DNA from: Timaviella obliquedivisa GSE-PSE-MK23-08B
Lineage (GTDB): Bacteria > Cyanobacteriota > Cyanobacteriia > Elainellales > Elainellaceae
Direction: 5' to 3'
DNA: 64,000 nucleotides
Assembly: GCA_019358855.1 (NCBI GenBank)
Contig: JAHHII010000004.1
Coordinates: 186,001 to 250,000 of the forward strand
The position numbers were made by a program, and so were the translations under genes. Under the pieces are notes generated by a model. That model searched no databases. It was not told the origin of the DNA and was given only the letters and a program-made list of their open reading frames with translations. Positions 36,244-46,258 of this stretch are shown here, in pieces; the stretch's first letter is position 1, and each line of letters begins with the position of its first letter.

Positions 36244-37245
36244 CTATAGCTTGACCGATTTCAACTGACTACGAGGGTCAAACACTCGACTCGCTCGTAC
36301 CTTTTCGTACAACTCTCGCTCCACCTCGGTTAAATCAGTCGGCGGCACAATGATGACCTTGACAAGCTGATCCCCTCTGCCATCTTTAACTTTCCGCCAT
36401 CCCTTGCCCCGCAGCCGCAAAGTTTGCCCTGAGCGAATGCCTGCGGGAATATTCATCGTGACAGAACCCTCGGGGGTCGGCACTTCAATCGAGGCACCTA
36501 AGACCGCTTCATCAGGGGCGATCGCGACCTCGCACAACAAATTATCCCCATCAAACTGAAAGAACGGATGGGGCTGCGTTTCCATCACTAAATATAAATC
36601 GCCCCGCTGCTGATTGTAAGGATTAATCTGTCCCTTACCCTTCACCCGAATCCGACTCCCTGGCTTTGCCCCAGCTGGAATCCGTACCGTTACCATTTCG
36701 CCATTCAAACTTAGGCGCTTTTGCACGCCATGAAACGCTTCAGCCAGTGTCAGGGCGATCGGCGACTCAATATCCTGTCCTGCCCCTGCCGGATCGCCAC
36801 CATAGCCAGAAAAATCTCCATACCCTGACCCTGGTGCGCCCGGACGATAGGTATAGCTACTGCTACTGCTGCTTCTGCGCTGCGCTCCTGGAGGAGTGCT
36901 CCCAAAGCGACCCAACAGTTCATCAATAAACTCATCAAAATTGTTGTATTTACCAAAGTCAACGCTATTTGCACCCACTCCGCCACCATAAGGTGAGCCA
37001 GATGTGCCCGCCTGCTTCCAATACTGACCAAACTGGTCATACTTCCGCCGCTTATCTGGATCTGACAGCACCTCGTAAGCTTCACCGACTTCTTTAAATT
37101 TTGCTTCTGCCGACTTGTCTCCAGGGTTTACGTCCGGGTGGTATTTCCGCGCCTGTTTGCGATAGCTCTGCTTAATCTCATCAGCAGTGGCGCTTTTCCC
37201 TACACCCAGCGTCGCATAATAATCTTTGAAATCAGTCGCAGCCAT
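36244..37245 (-). CDS. DnaJ-type co-chaperone without zinc finger (CbpA-like)
   Basis: 333 residues. The J domain (1-70) has the HPD motif in ARKYHPDVNPGDKSAEAKFK. A Gly/Ser-rich linker follows (about 75-165). Two beta-rich C-terminal substrate domains come next (IPAGAKPGSRIRVKGKGQIN; IPAGIRSGQTLRLRGKGWRK). No CxxCxGxG zinc finger is present, so it is class B. J proteins stimulate Hsp70 (DnaK) ATPase. No dnaK gene is in the window. Confidence 0.92.
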   Translation of the reverse strand: MAATDFKDYYATLGVGKSATADEIKQSYRKQARKYHPDVNPGDKSAEAKFKEVGEAYEVLSDPDKRRKYDQFGQYWKQAGTSGSPYGGGVGANSVDFGKYNNFDEFIDELLGRFGSTPPGAQRRSSSSSSYTYRPGAPGSGYGDFSGYGGDPAGAGQDIESPIALTLAEAFHGVQKRLSLNGEMVTVRIPAGAKPGSRIRVKGKGQINPYNQQRGDLYLVMETQPHPFFQFDGDNLLCEVAIAPDEAVLGASIEVPTPEGSVTMNIPAGIRSGQTLRLRGKGWRKVKDGRGDQLVKVIIVPPTDLTEVERELYEKVRASRVFDPRSQLKSVKL

Positions 37246-37375
37246 TCCGGTTTCCCTATGGATTTTACATAAAACACCTATCCTTAACCTATCAGGACTT
37301 TGAGTGATTTAGGTTCGGTTCCAAAGCTGGAAATAGGGAAATTGCCGTACCTAGCTCAAAATGCCTAACTCGACT

Positions 37376-38866
37376 TTATTCTTCAGGTAGGTCAGAATTA
37401 TAGCCTTCACCATCAATCCAATCTAAAAGGCTAATCCAAAGCTCATGGAAAGCATAGGTCAACCAACTAAGTTGCTGAATGTTGTTATGAACTGCGTCTA
37501 ATTCTTGAGGATATTGATCCAATAACCATTGTTGTAGCTCTCCATTATGAACAGTTTCCAAATGGGCAAAAATATTTTCTTGCTCAACATCAATCAATTC
37601 TCTAAAGGATTCATGCTCCTGATCAAATTGACAGGGATCAGTCAGAGCCAGCTTGGGATGATCTTGAACCGCGACCTTAACAAACTCAATGATTCTTCGG
37701 AAGGCTTGCAAGGCTTCGTTCAAGTCATCATAACGTCGCGTAATGTTATCTTTGGCTTCGTTGATTTGACACAAGGTTTCTAACTCAGTTTGACCCAGTA
37801 TTGCTGGATATAGATAACGAGGAATCAGCATGACGATCGCCCCTCTCTGGCTCAGATCATCTCTTAGTCTTTCATCAATCCCCAAACTTCCTTCAAACCG
37901 AGTTGCAATAACATGGGCACCCTGCAAATTGACTCTGGTTAAGTTGGCGCTGCTCAGGTTTGCATCATTCAAAGTTGCTCCACTCAAATCAGCTTCGTTT
38001 AAATATGCCCGATTGAGTAAAGCGTGACAGAGTTCTGCCCCTTGCAAGCACGCACGCAGCAAAATCACCTCAGTCATTTCAGCCCGATTCAAGGTCGTAT
38101 TTTTAAGATTGGCACCGCTTAAGTAAGCGCGGCTTAATTTTGCATCATCAAGGTTACAGCCTTCTAGAATGGCATCACTTAAATTAGCCCGAAACAGCTT
38201 AGCATTTTGCAGGTTGGCACCCTGCAAATTTGCTGCTACTAAAAGAGCACCGCTCAAGTCTGCGTTGGCTAACTGGGCATTGCTTAAGTTGATGCCTCGC
38301 ATGTCTGCCCCAATAAGCCTTGCACCCTGAAGATTGGCTTGGTGGAGGGTGGCAAAGGTCAAGTTGGCTCGGTTCAGCGACACTGCCTGAAGATCAGCAT
38401 GGCTTAAATCTGTTCCTCTTAATCTAGCGCCATCCAGTCTGGCACAGGTTAATTGAGCACTATTTAGCTTGGCGCGCCGCAAGCGCGTTCCCAAGAGTTG
38501 GGCTTCGATCAGAAAAGCATGATTCAAATCAGCGCGTTCCAGGTTAGCGCGCTGTAAATCGGTACGGTATAGGCTGGCGTTGCTCAAATTCGCATTAATT
38601 AAATCGGCACCTGTGAGGTTTGTGTCACTTAGATTTGCATGGCACAGGTTGGCATTATTAAGGTCAACGCGCCGTAGGTCTGCACCTGAGAGGTCGGCAC
38701 CCGAAAGATTAGCGCTTGAAAGATTAGCGCCGGAAAGATTAGCTCCCCTTAAGTTAGCGCTACTTAAGTCGCAGCCTCGTAAGTCAAAACCTTGTAGGTC
38801 AGCCCCTTGTAAATCAGTTCCGGGGCAATTTCCATAAGCACACAAATCAGCAGGTAAGTTTGTCAT
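37376..38866 (-). CDS. Pentapeptide-repeat protein with a helical C-terminal domain
   Basis: 496 residues from the ATG at 38866; the frame extends to a TTG at 38896. Residues ~10-325 are continuous A(D/N)LxX pentapeptides (for example LSGADLSGADLRRVDLNNAN), expected to form a right-handed four-sided beta helix. The last ~170 residues are not repeats: they include a segment rich in Gln, Glu, Leu and aromatics (SWLTYAFHELWISLLDWIDG) that looks helical. Pentapeptide helices can mimic DNA, but most cyanobacterial ones have no known role. It is divergent from the putative regulator at 39156. Confidence 0.85.
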   Translation of the reverse strand: MTNLPADLCAYGNCPGTDLQGADLQGFDLRGCDLSSANLRGANLSGANLSSANLSGADLSGADLRRVDLNNANLCHANLSDTNLTGADLINANLSNASLYRTDLQRANLERADLNHAFLIEAQLLGTRLRRAKLNSAQLTCARLDGARLRGTDLSHADLQAVSLNRANLTFATLHQANLQGARLIGADMRGINLSNAQLANADLSGALLVAANLQGANLQNAKLFRANLSDAILEGCNLDDAKLSRAYLSGANLKNTTLNRAEMTEVILLRACLQGAELCHALLNRAYLNEADLSGATLNDANLSSANLTRVNLQGAHVIATRFEGSLGIDERLRDDLSQRGAIVMLIPRYLYPAILGQTELETLCQINEAKDNITRRYDDLNEALQAFRRIIEFVKVAVQDHPKLALTDPCQFDQEHESFRELIDVEQENIFAHLETVHNGELQQWLLDQYPQELDAVHNNIQQLSWLTYAFHELWISLLDWIDGEGYNSDLPEE

Positions 38867-39155
38867 GGGCTTTTGTCCATCACGACTAGTTTTCAATCAT
38901 TCAGTTAATGTTTTGGATAAATTTAACGAGGATCAGCGCCGATCGGGAAATCAAAGCGATCGCCCCGTCAGAGCAGTTTAAGCCAGATCAACCGTTATTT
39001 TTGTACAGATGGACACATATGTACGCATTGTGCGCATGTCATTTCTAAGAGAATCCAGAGCCAGTGCTTATCTACAAATCAGTTTACAAACGTATGATTC
39101 ACGACAAATCAAATAACAATGCGCATATAAAATAAGCCCTATCACTTTAAGTTGG

Positions 39156-40364
39156 ATGAGACAAATGACAAGCTTGGATCAAACCTTAAACAGCCGTCAT
39201 CGTGGCAGACCCATGCTCTCCAAAGCTGAACGAAAGCGGGCAAGAAACTTATCAGTCTCTGATGAAGCTTGGAAAAAATTAGAAGAACAAATTCAGAGCT
39301 TATCGGTCAAAACGGCTTCTGAACTGGTTGAGAAAATTGGGCTAGGTCAGATTCAGTTAATCACAGCAGAATCATCAACCTTAGGAGATATCCCCATTTG
39401 CCGTCGGCTGAAGGCGTTGATGGAAAAGCCTATTGCTGCGTTTGGATCAATTTTGGCATTTGTGCGCCGTACCTGTTGGCAACTCAATCTTGAACCCTCT
39501 GATGCACGGGTTTATGACATTACGTTGAAGGCAAGCACCATCGTTTTCTATGCGGGTTATACCCATCCTGATGTTCTCATTAATAATCCCAGCGCTTTGA
39601 CCAAGTGGCTGTGCTATGAAATTTTGCAAGCTGAAGCCGATCGCCAACCCCCGCAACAATCGCCCCTGGCTTGCACAAGGGGTGAACTCTCTGAAATTGA
39701 ACCGTCTGAAGTTGAACGAATTTTTTGGCAAATTAACCACGCCTTCGATCGCCTAGAAATGGCAGCGCGATCGCCTGAATACAAAGCTCTCAAAATGAAA
39801 ACCATGGACGGCTTAACTATCAAACAAATTAGCCGCATCTTCAAGCTGCAAAAACACGAAGTCAGCAAAGTTGAAGTGAGCCGCATGATTAAGCAAGGCT
39901 TGGTAAATTTTCGAGAGTTATTCTACGATGTCCAAGAAGACGTGTCGCACACCCTTGATGTAGCCCCTTCTCAAAACAGGCAACAGGTACAACAAACTGC
40001 CCAAAATTACCTAGAACTAGCACTGCAAAAAACTTTGACCGATAAAGCGTTAGGACAATTGCAGGATATTCTCTTGGCAACCAGCCATGACCCCTATTTA
40101 GATTTCTGGTTAAACGAAATTGATTACTGTCTGCGCGATCGCATCCCTTTTCTACAAAAGCACAACAGTAAAACGCTCGAACCTGATGCAGCCGTCGGAG
40201 ACTTACTAGCAGAAAACCTCGAAGAACATCTTCTACAGAAAAAGAAAGAGATCGATCGAGAGTTAGCGTTTTGTCAGACTGCCCAACAGATCCAACAGGT
40301 GCTAGAAACCTATGCTGAAAAGGAGGCGATCGCCAAGCTATCCATTAAGCACCTGCTTAGCTAA
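39156..40364 (+). CDS. Putative DNA-binding protein with a sigma-region-4-like HTH
   Basis: 402 residues, family not recognised. Residues ~15-65 are basic then helical (RHRGRPMLSKAERKRARNLS, then ASELVEKIGLGQIQLI). The middle (about 85-160) recalls core helices of sigma-like proteins (LCYEILQAEADRQ). At ~205-255 there is an HTH-like stretch: MKTMDGLTIKQISRIFKLQK, then EVSRMIKQGLVNFRELF, which resembles sigma region 4 (a conserved turn before a recognition helix). The C-terminus is long and helical. It is divergent from the pentapeptide gene, with 289 AT-rich bases between them, so it may regulate that gene. Confidence 0.55.
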   Translation: MRQMTSLDQTLNSRHRGRPMLSKAERKRARNLSVSDEAWKKLEEQIQSLSVKTASELVEKIGLGQIQLITAESSTLGDIPICRRLKALMEKPIAAFGSILAFVRRTCWQLNLEPSDARVYDITLKASTIVFYAGYTHPDVLINNPSALTKWLCYEILQAEADRQPPQQSPLACTRGELSEIEPSEVERIFWQINHAFDRLEMAARSPEYKALKMKTMDGLTIKQISRIFKLQKHEVSKVEVSRMIKQGLVNFRELFYDVQEDVSHTLDVAPSQNRQQVQQTAQNYLELALQKTLTDKALGQLQDILLATSHDPYLDFWLNEIDYCLRDRIPFLQKHNSKTLEPDAAVGDLLAENLEEHLLQKKKEIDRELAFCQTAQQIQQVLETYAEKEAIAKLSIKHLLS

Positions 40365-40402
40365 ACGACCCATTGGGGTTCATGAAGGAATGAGAATGAG
40401 AA

Positions 40403-41692
40403 TTAAATGATTGTGTTGTCGGCGATCGTCGCTCCTTTAATCGTGACAATAATGCCACTGCGAATATAGAAGCCCAAATCTTCACGCTCCGCCTCTTGAA
40501 CATTGTCCTTATTGATGATTTGGACATTTCGACCGATGCGCCCGTTCTTATCAATAATGGCCCGCCGAATAGTTGTATTCATACCAATGCCAATTGGCAC
40601 ACTGCCCCGCGCGATATCAGCTTCTCGGTCTGGAAGAGGCTGATAGAAATCTGCCCCCATCAACAAGGAATCTTGAATGGTGCAGCCCGACTCAATCCGA
40701 GTCCGAATTCCTAAAATTGAATGGTGAATTTGACAGTCTTTCATAATTGAGCCATCGCCAATCATGGAATCTGTCACTCGACAGTTTTGCATCTTGCTAG
40801 GTGGCAAGGCACGACCTCTAGTATAAATAGGAGCCTTTTCGTCGTAGAAGCTGAACGCAGGATGGGGATGCTGGGTCAGCGCCAAGTTGGCATCATAGAA
40901 TGCTTCAATGGTTCCAATGTCTTCCCAGTAGCCATTGAATAAATACGCCTGAATATTATGGTCTATGGAAGCCGCCGGAATAATCTCTTTACCAAAGTCT
41001 GTTTGATCAGGATATTTCTTGAGAAGATCAACCAAAACCTGAGTGCTAAATACATAGATGCCCATTGAGGCAATATAAGGGCTGGCGATCGCCTGCTCAG
41101 GCGTTAGTCCCAAGGTTGTTGTATCGACCTGCATCTCATGAAGGGCATCGCCTTTAGGCTTCTCACTAAAGTCAATGATCTTTCCGTGGTCATCAATTTT
41201 CACGAGTCCAAAGTCAGAGGCGCGCTTCTCATCTACGGGCAACACCGAAATTGTAATGTCGGCTCCAGTATCTCGGTGGCGCTGCACAAACTTGGCATAG
41301 TCCATGCGATAGAGATGATCGCCTGAGAGAATTAAAAACTCGCTCACGTCCCATTCTTTGAACAAGGGAAGATACTGACGCACTGCATCTGCTGTGCCTT
41401 GAAACCAGTTGGGGTTTTCGGGAGTTCGTTGAGCCGCTAAAACTTCTACAAAACCCTCATGGAAGCCAGAAAAGCTGTAAGTACGAGAAAGATGTCGATT
41501 AAGAGAGGCTGAGTTGAACTGAGTTAGAACGTAAATCTTATAGATGTCTGAGTTAATGCAATTACTAACTGGAATATCGATCAAGCGATACTTCCCGGCA
41601 AGAGGCACGGCAGGTTTTGCTCGTAGCTTCGTTAAAGGATATAAACGGGTGCCAGCACCGCCGCCCAAAATGATTGCTAATACTTTTTTCAC
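40403..41692 (-). CDS. glgC: Glucose-1-phosphate adenylyltransferase
   Basis: 429 residues from a GTG start with AGAGG just upstream. GlgC makes ADP-glucose, the first committed step of glycogen synthesis. It has the nucleotide-binding [20 protein letters not shown] (residues ~8-27), the catalytic segment [20 protein letters not shown] and the [13 protein letters not shown] substrate site. The C-terminal left-handed beta helix is present ([20 protein letters not shown]). As in other cyanobacteria it should be activated by 3-phosphoglycerate. Confidence 0.97.
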   Translation of the reverse strand: MKKVLAIILGGGAGTRLYPLTKLRAKPAVPLAGKYRLIDIPVSNCINSDIYKIYVLTQFNSASLNRHLSRTYSFSGFHEGFVEVLAAQRTPENPNWFQGTADAVRQYLPLFKEWDVSEFLILSGDHLYRMDYAKFVQRHRDTGADITISVLPVDEKRASDFGLVKIDDHGKIIDFSEKPKGDALHEMQVDTTTLGLTPEQAIASPYIASMGIYVFSTQVLVDLLKKYPDQTDFGKEIIPAASIDHNIQAYLFNGYWEDIGTIEAFYDANLALTQHPHPAFSFYDEKAPIYTRGRALPPSKMQNCRVTDSMIGDGSIMKDCQIHHSILGIRTRIESGCTIQDSLLMGADFYQPLPDREADIARGSVPIGIGMNTTIRRAIIDKNGRIGRNVQIINKDNVQEAEREDLGFYIRSGIIVTIKGATIADNTII

Positions 41693-41865
41693 AAAGACCT
41701 CTTAACCGTTTCTTTATACTTCACGTACTCCCAAACTTTAGTGTCTGATGGTATGTGGAAGTTGGCAAGAGGTTATAGATACAAGATCATGAGGTCGCTA
41801 GAAGTTTGATCCCCATTTAGTCCGCTAGAGGATTGAGATCAGTTCACAGAACTAACTTAGGGGAG

Positions 41866-41908
41866 ATCAGATTTACTAGAGTGATGAGTGTTGTTCTAGT
41901 GATCTGAT
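41866..41908 (-). terminator. Stem-loop over the stop of the hybrid kinase gene
   Basis: ATCAGATTTACTAGA (41866-41880) pairs with TTCTAGTGATCTGAT (41894-41908), with one mismatch and one bulge and a 13-base loop. It includes the TAG stop at 41896-41898. No U-tract follows on the minus strand, so termination is a guess. The rest of the glgC/hybrid-kinase gap shows nothing. Confidence 0.4.
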
Positions 41909-44900
41909 TTCATTTTTACAGAGGGATCAGGATGGACAGAGAAGGTGAGGACAGTCTCGTCAACGCCTTTTAGTTGCAGCGGGCTGAACTTGGTAATGGT
42001 GTCTTCTTCTAGTTCTAAGTAATCTGCGACAGCCGCGGAAACGAGGATAGAGCTAGGTTCGGCAGCTTCTTGAATCCGGGCGGCAATGTTGACGCTAGGA
42101 CCGATCGCCGTATAGTCCGATCGCACCGGACCGCCAAACATGCCTACAACAGCAGTGCCCTGATGAATGCCGCAGCGAAACTGCACCCTAGGGATGCCTT
42201 GAGCTTCCCACCGATCGTTGAGAGCCGCGAGGGAGCGATACATTTGGCGGGCAGCGGCGATCGCGCGTTTCACCTGCTCGTTAGGGCTAAGTTCTTCGGG
42301 GGCACCAAAAATTGCCAGAATTGCATCTCCCATAAACTTGTCTACTGTGCCGCCATTCTCAAAAATAGCGTGGGTCATTTCGGTCAAATATTCGTTGAGT
42401 AGTTCGGCAACCCGGCGCGATCGCAAATTGTTCGAGAGCTGCGTAAACCCAATAATGTCGCTAAACAAAATAGTAATCATCCGCGGTTCTGGACGTAAAT
42501 CCAACGTCAGGTTGCCCTCAGCCGCTTTCTTCACTAACGATGGCGGCAAGAAGCGCCCTAAAACCGATTCGGTCAGGTAGGTATTCAACGCAGCGACCCG
42601 TTGCTCGTTTTCTTTGAGGGCAAGCAGGTTGCGCACCTCTGCCACTAGCTCCCGGTTATTAAAAGGCTTTGACAGGTAAGCATCTGCTCCTTTTTCGGCT
42701 CCTTCTAGTCGCGTGTCTTCATCCGCTTTAGCCGTTAACAGAATGATTGGAGTTCCTCTTAACGCCTCGTCTTGACGAATCATGCCGATCATTTCTAGCC
42801 CAGATACCATTGGCATCATCAGATCAGTAATGATGAGGTTAGGGCGATGGGATTGGACAACCTGGAAACCCTCAGCGCCATTCCGAGCAGTCAAAATCCG
42901 ATGTCCCATCTGTTGCAGCACACCAGAAACATAGTTCCGCATATCGGCATTGTCTTCTACCACCAAAATTGTGGCGGTTTTTGCCAGTTCTGCCTCACCT
43001 GGCGCAGTGGGCAACGGGGAAGTTGGGGCGACTGCCAAAGCAGAGGGCAGCGGATTTTCGGTTTGTTGATGTGGGTCAGTGTCTACATCTGCCAGTTCAA
43101 CCTGTGCCCGACTTTGTTCAATCTCTACTGGAATCTCAATGATCTGAGCCGTTGGTAAGTGAGTCGTCCCTGTTTGTAACCACACAGAAAAGCTCGTACC
43201 TTCGCCGTAAATTGATTCAACCGTAACTTGCCCACTATGCATTTCCACCAATTCTTTCACTAGAGACAGCCCTAAGCCGCTGCCTTCATGGCTGCGACTT
43301 GCTGAGCCGTCGGCTTGGCGAAAGCGATCGAACAAATGAGGAATTTGGTCAGGACGAATGCCAATGCCCGTATCTTTAACCTGCATTAAGCAATGATCGC
43401 CCTCCTGCCTGAGGATGATCTCAATTTTGCCGCCTGCTTCGGTAAACTTAATGGCATTGGATAGCAAGTTGTAGAGAACTTTATCAAATTTTTCTAGATC
43501 TAAATAAACTGCTGGACATTCTTCTAAATGAGGCAATAGGCGGATTTGCTTCTTTTCGCAGTAGGAGGCGAAGGAGCCGACCACTTGGTTGACAAACTCC
43601 AAGAGATTGCAAGGACGGAACTTGGGCTGCATCAGTCCTGCATCTAGGCGCTGCAAATCGAGCAGTTGGTTAACCAAGCGGAGTAAGCGGCGGGAGTTAC
43701 GAAGGGCAATGACAGACTGGTCGTAGGAAAGTCCTTCTTCTTGGGCAACCGCAGATTCTAGAGGCCCAATTGTTAACGTTAAGGGTGTGCGGAACTCGTG
43801 GGAGACGTTTTGAAAAAACTCGGTTTTTTGTTTGTCGAGTTCAAGCAATTGCTCTGCCTGCTGCCGCATGGTTTGGTACAGCCGAGACTGCTGCACGGCG
43901 ATCGCTGCTTGAGCGGCTACAGCCTGAGCCAGACCTATTTCAGCCGTTTCCCAGCGCCGAGGCTGGCGAGTTTGGCGCAAGGAAATGCTGCCAATGATCT
44001 TGCCATCGTATAGCAGGGGCACGACTAAGAGGGCACGAGCAGGCGATCGGAGCAGCATATCAGTCACATTCAGTTCTAACTGATCGCTCACATCATCAAT
44101 CACGACTGGAGCCTGCGTCTCCAGTAATTGCTTCAGAACAGGATTTCCCTCAATAGGAGCTTTAGACTGCGGTAACAGTGGCTGTTGCTCTTCGTTGGCA
44201 TCATGTAAACCCACGCACTGGACAAACTCATCTTCTTCAGTCCACAAAGACAAAGCACAGCCATCGGCATGAAGCGCTTGCCCAAGCTGCTGAGTAATAG
44301 CAGCAAAAATTTCCTGAGGATCGAGGCTAGAGCGAATCGCCGCCGTAATGGTGTTAACTAATGCCTCTCGTTTCGCCAAAGCTCGGACTTGCTCATAGGC
44401 TCTTGCCTGAGACAAAGCCAGGGCAGCTTGATCTGCCACCATCCTAATCAGCTGAACTTCGTCGTCTTCCCAGGTGCGCGGCTTACCGCATTGGTGCAAC
44501 GCCAGAACTGCCATCAAATCTTGCTGAAGGACAAGGGGGACAATCAAGCTAGAGACGATTCCAGCCGCCTGGTATGCCTGCCGACGGAGATCTTTTACAT
44601 CTCCCTGGATTCGTTCGTCAGTTTGAGCCTCATTAATGACCTGAACTTGACGGGTTTCCCAAAGGGTATGCGCCAGGCTGCTGGAGCTACCATCCATTCG
44701 TGACAAAGAGATTTCTGAAGTCGCTTGTCCTGCACCAGGAGCCGGAATCGTGTAGACAAACCACTCGTCTTCTAAGTGTCCGTTTTGAAAAGGACGGAGA
44801 AGGCAGCAGTCTACCTCAAACATGTGCCCGACTGTCTCCACAATGGTTTGGAGAATTTCTTGGTAACTGAGGGCACTGCGAATGGTGTTGGTGACTGCAT

Positions 44901-45345
44901 TGAGCAACGACTCTTGCCGCAGCGTGCGCTGAAGCTCTTGAGTACGGGCTTTGAGAATGCTATGGGTATCTGCGGCTTGGCGCACCACGACTTTGAGTTC
45001 GTCGTCGTCCCACGGCTTAGTAACATATTTGAAGACTTTGCCAGAGTTAATGGCTTCTACCAAATCGCCCACGTCGGTATAACCCGTGAGAATGATTCGA
45101 ATCGTATCGGGATATTGGGTTGCCGTCAGACCCAAAAACTCCGTGCCGCTCATGAGCGGCATTCGTTGGTCTGAAATGATGACAGCGACCTCGCCCTGGC
45201 GATCGAGAATCTCTAGGGCAGCCGGGCCGCTTTCTGCTTTCAGCACCTTGAACTCGCGGTGAAAGATGCGATAAAGCAGATCTAGGTTATCCGGTTCGTC
45301 ATCAACAACAAGGATCGTGAACTTGGTTTTAGTCTTTACATTCAT
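41896..45345 (-). CDS. Hybrid signalling protein: REC-GAF-GAF-histidine kinase-REC-adenylate cyclase
   Basis: 1149 residues from the ATG at 45345 (MNVKTKTKFTILVVDDEPDN); in-frame ATG 45357 is also possible. Order: REC1 (~8-125; ISDQRMPLMSG), GAF1 and GAF2 (~150-490), HisKA (NVSHEFRTPLTLTIGPLESA), HATPase (VLYNLLSNAIKFTEAGGKIE; GSGLGLSLVKELVEMHSGQV), REC2 (LVVEDNADMRNYVSGVLQQM; IITDLMMPMVSG) and a class III cyclase (ILFSDIIGFTQLSNNLRSRR; TVDKFMGDAILAIFGAPEEL). The two metal-binding Asp, the Lys of VDKF and the Asp of VRSDYTAIG fit an adenylate rather than guanylate cyclase. Both receivers keep their phospho-acceptor Asp. It has no TM helix. Confidence 0.93.
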   Translation of the reverse strand: MNVKTKTKFTILVVDDEPDNLDLLYRIFHREFKVLKAESGPAALEILDRQGEVAVIISDQRMPLMSGTEFLGLTATQYPDTIRIILTGYTDVGDLVEAINSGKVFKYVTKPWDDDELKVVVRQAADTHSILKARTQELQRTLRQESLLNAVTNTIRSALSYQEILQTIVETVGHMFEVDCCLLRPFQNGHLEDEWFVYTIPAPGAGQATSEISLSRMDGSSSSLAHTLWETRQVQVINEAQTDERIQGDVKDLRRQAYQAAGIVSSLIVPLVLQQDLMAVLALHQCGKPRTWEDDEVQLIRMVADQAALALSQARAYEQVRALAKREALVNTITAAIRSSLDPQEIFAAITQQLGQALHADGCALSLWTEEDEFVQCVGLHDANEEQQPLLPQSKAPIEGNPVLKQLLETQAPVVIDDVSDQLELNVTDMLLRSPARALLVVPLLYDGKIIGSISLRQTRQPRRWETAEIGLAQAVAAQAAIAVQQSRLYQTMRQQAEQLLELDKQKTEFFQNVSHEFRTPLTLTIGPLESAVAQEEGLSYDQSVIALRNSRRLLRLVNQLLDLQRLDAGLMQPKFRPCNLLEFVNQVVGSFASYCEKKQIRLLPHLEECPAVYLDLEKFDKVLYNLLSNAIKFTEAGGKIEIILRQEGDHCLMQVKDTGIGIRPDQIPHLFDRFRQADGSASRSHEGSGLGLSLVKELVEMHSGQVTVESIYGEGTSFSVWLQTGTTHLPTAQIIEIPVEIEQSRAQVELADVDTDPHQQTENPLPSALAVAPTSPLPTAPGEAELAKTATILVVEDNADMRNYVSGVLQQMGHRILTARNGAEGFQVVQSHRPNLIITDLMMPMVSGLEMIGMIRQDEALRGTPIILLTAKADEDTRLEGAEKGADAYLSKPFNNRELVAEVRNLLALKENEQRVAALNTYLTESVLGRFLPPSLVKKAAEGNLTLDLRPEPRMITILFSDIIGFTQLSNNLRSRRVAELLNEYLTEMTHAIFENGGTVDKFMGDAILAIFGAPEELSPNEQVKRAIAAARQMYRSLAALNDRWEAQGIPRVQFRCGIHQGTAVVGMFGGPVRSDYTAIGPSVNIAARIQEAAEPSSILVSAAVADYLELEEDTITKFSPLQLKGVDETVLTFSVHPDPSVKMKSDH

Positions 45346-45563
45346 AGCTTTCAGCATTGATCTCGGAGAGATGCCTGCATAAAGAGTTCCCAATTCTGGA
45401 AGAGCATAACCTTGAGAAAAGTAAAAGAAGGCAAAGAAATTTGATGCTTTTTGTTTTTTCCTTAACGAATCAGTAGCGAGTTCTCAGGAATTCCTTTGAT
45501 CGAGTCGTAAAAGCTAGGTCGAAAATGCCAGACTAAAATAGAGGCATTCCATTTCATTCAGCC

Positions 45564-46244
45564 ATGTCTACATCTCCTTTCCCTCGCAACTGGTCGGGTG
45601 ACTTACCTCAAAATGGAGGTGCAAGTCCTTGGGGCAGAACACTTCCTGTGGCAGTTCGATCTGTTCAGCAACAGGACTTGGCAAGCTTGGCGGAGGTTTT
45701 GGTCAATAGCTTTCATTCCAAGGCAGGCATATTGGGGCTTCTTTACCCCTTATTAAGAATGGGAATTTACGAGGACTTACGGAGCCGATTGCGGAATAAG
45801 ACCCACCGATATGTCTGTTTAGTTGCGGTTCATACCTCTAAAACAGAGACGTTCAATGCGGCACATCTGCACCAGTTAGCCACGATACCGAGGATGGTCG
45901 ATTGTCCGATCGGCACCGTCGAGCTAACGGTTCGAGCCTCTCAGCCCTGGCACACACGTCAAGGCACTGGATATCTTTACCTTTCTAACTTGGCAGTGCA
46001 AGCTGAATATCGCTGTCATGGGGTTGCTCAGCAGCTATTACAAGCTTGCGAACAAACAGCGCTGGACTGGGGATTTGAAAATATTTATCTTCATGTTTTG
46101 GAAAATAACGCTTCTGCACGGCGGCTGTACCGGAAGGCGGGTTACCAACTTCATGAAGTAGAGACAGGGATAGGGACGTGGTTATTGGGGCAGCCGAAGC
46201 AATTGTTTCTGCGAAAGGTTTTGGTCAATCGGTCAGTAACTTGA
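45564..46244 (+). CDS. GNAT family N-acetyltransferase
   Basis: 226 residues. The acetyl-CoA-binding core lies at ~125-200: YLYLSNLAVQAEYRCHGVAQ (with the R..G.A-type loop), QLLQACEQTALDWGFENIYL, and LHVLENNASARRLYRKAGYQ. The N-terminal ~30 residues are a basic, polar extension. RimI-like proteins acetylate protein N-termini or small amines; the substrate here is unknown. Its stop overlaps the ribosome site of the next gene, so they are probably co-transcribed. Confidence 0.9.
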   Translation: MSTSPFPRNWSGDLPQNGGASPWGRTLPVAVRSVQQQDLASLAEVLVNSFHSKAGILGLLYPLLRMGIYEDLRSRLRNKTHRYVCLVAVHTSKTETFNAAHLHQLATIPRMVDCPIGTVELTVRASQPWHTRQGTGYLYLSNLAVQAEYRCHGVAQQLLQACEQTALDWGFENIYLHVLENNASARRLYRKAGYQLHEVETGIGTWLLGQPKQLFLRKVLVNRSVT

Positions 46245-46258
46245 AGGAGGATCGACCT

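Noticed and set aside
37547-38837. Open frames on the plus strand inside the pentapeptide gene
   Set aside because: They are artefacts of the repetitive coding on the other strand; Leu/Arg/Ser/Pro-rich shadows with no ribosome sites.
38900-39155. Possible small RNA or operator in the divergent gap
   Set aside because: AT-rich with no clear stem-loop, promoter boxes or inverted repeat that I could assign.
46178-46258. N-terminal extension of the NmrA-like protein
   Set aside because: It overlaps the GNAT gene; the ATG at 46259 has a perfect ribosome site and starts at the Rossmann motif.
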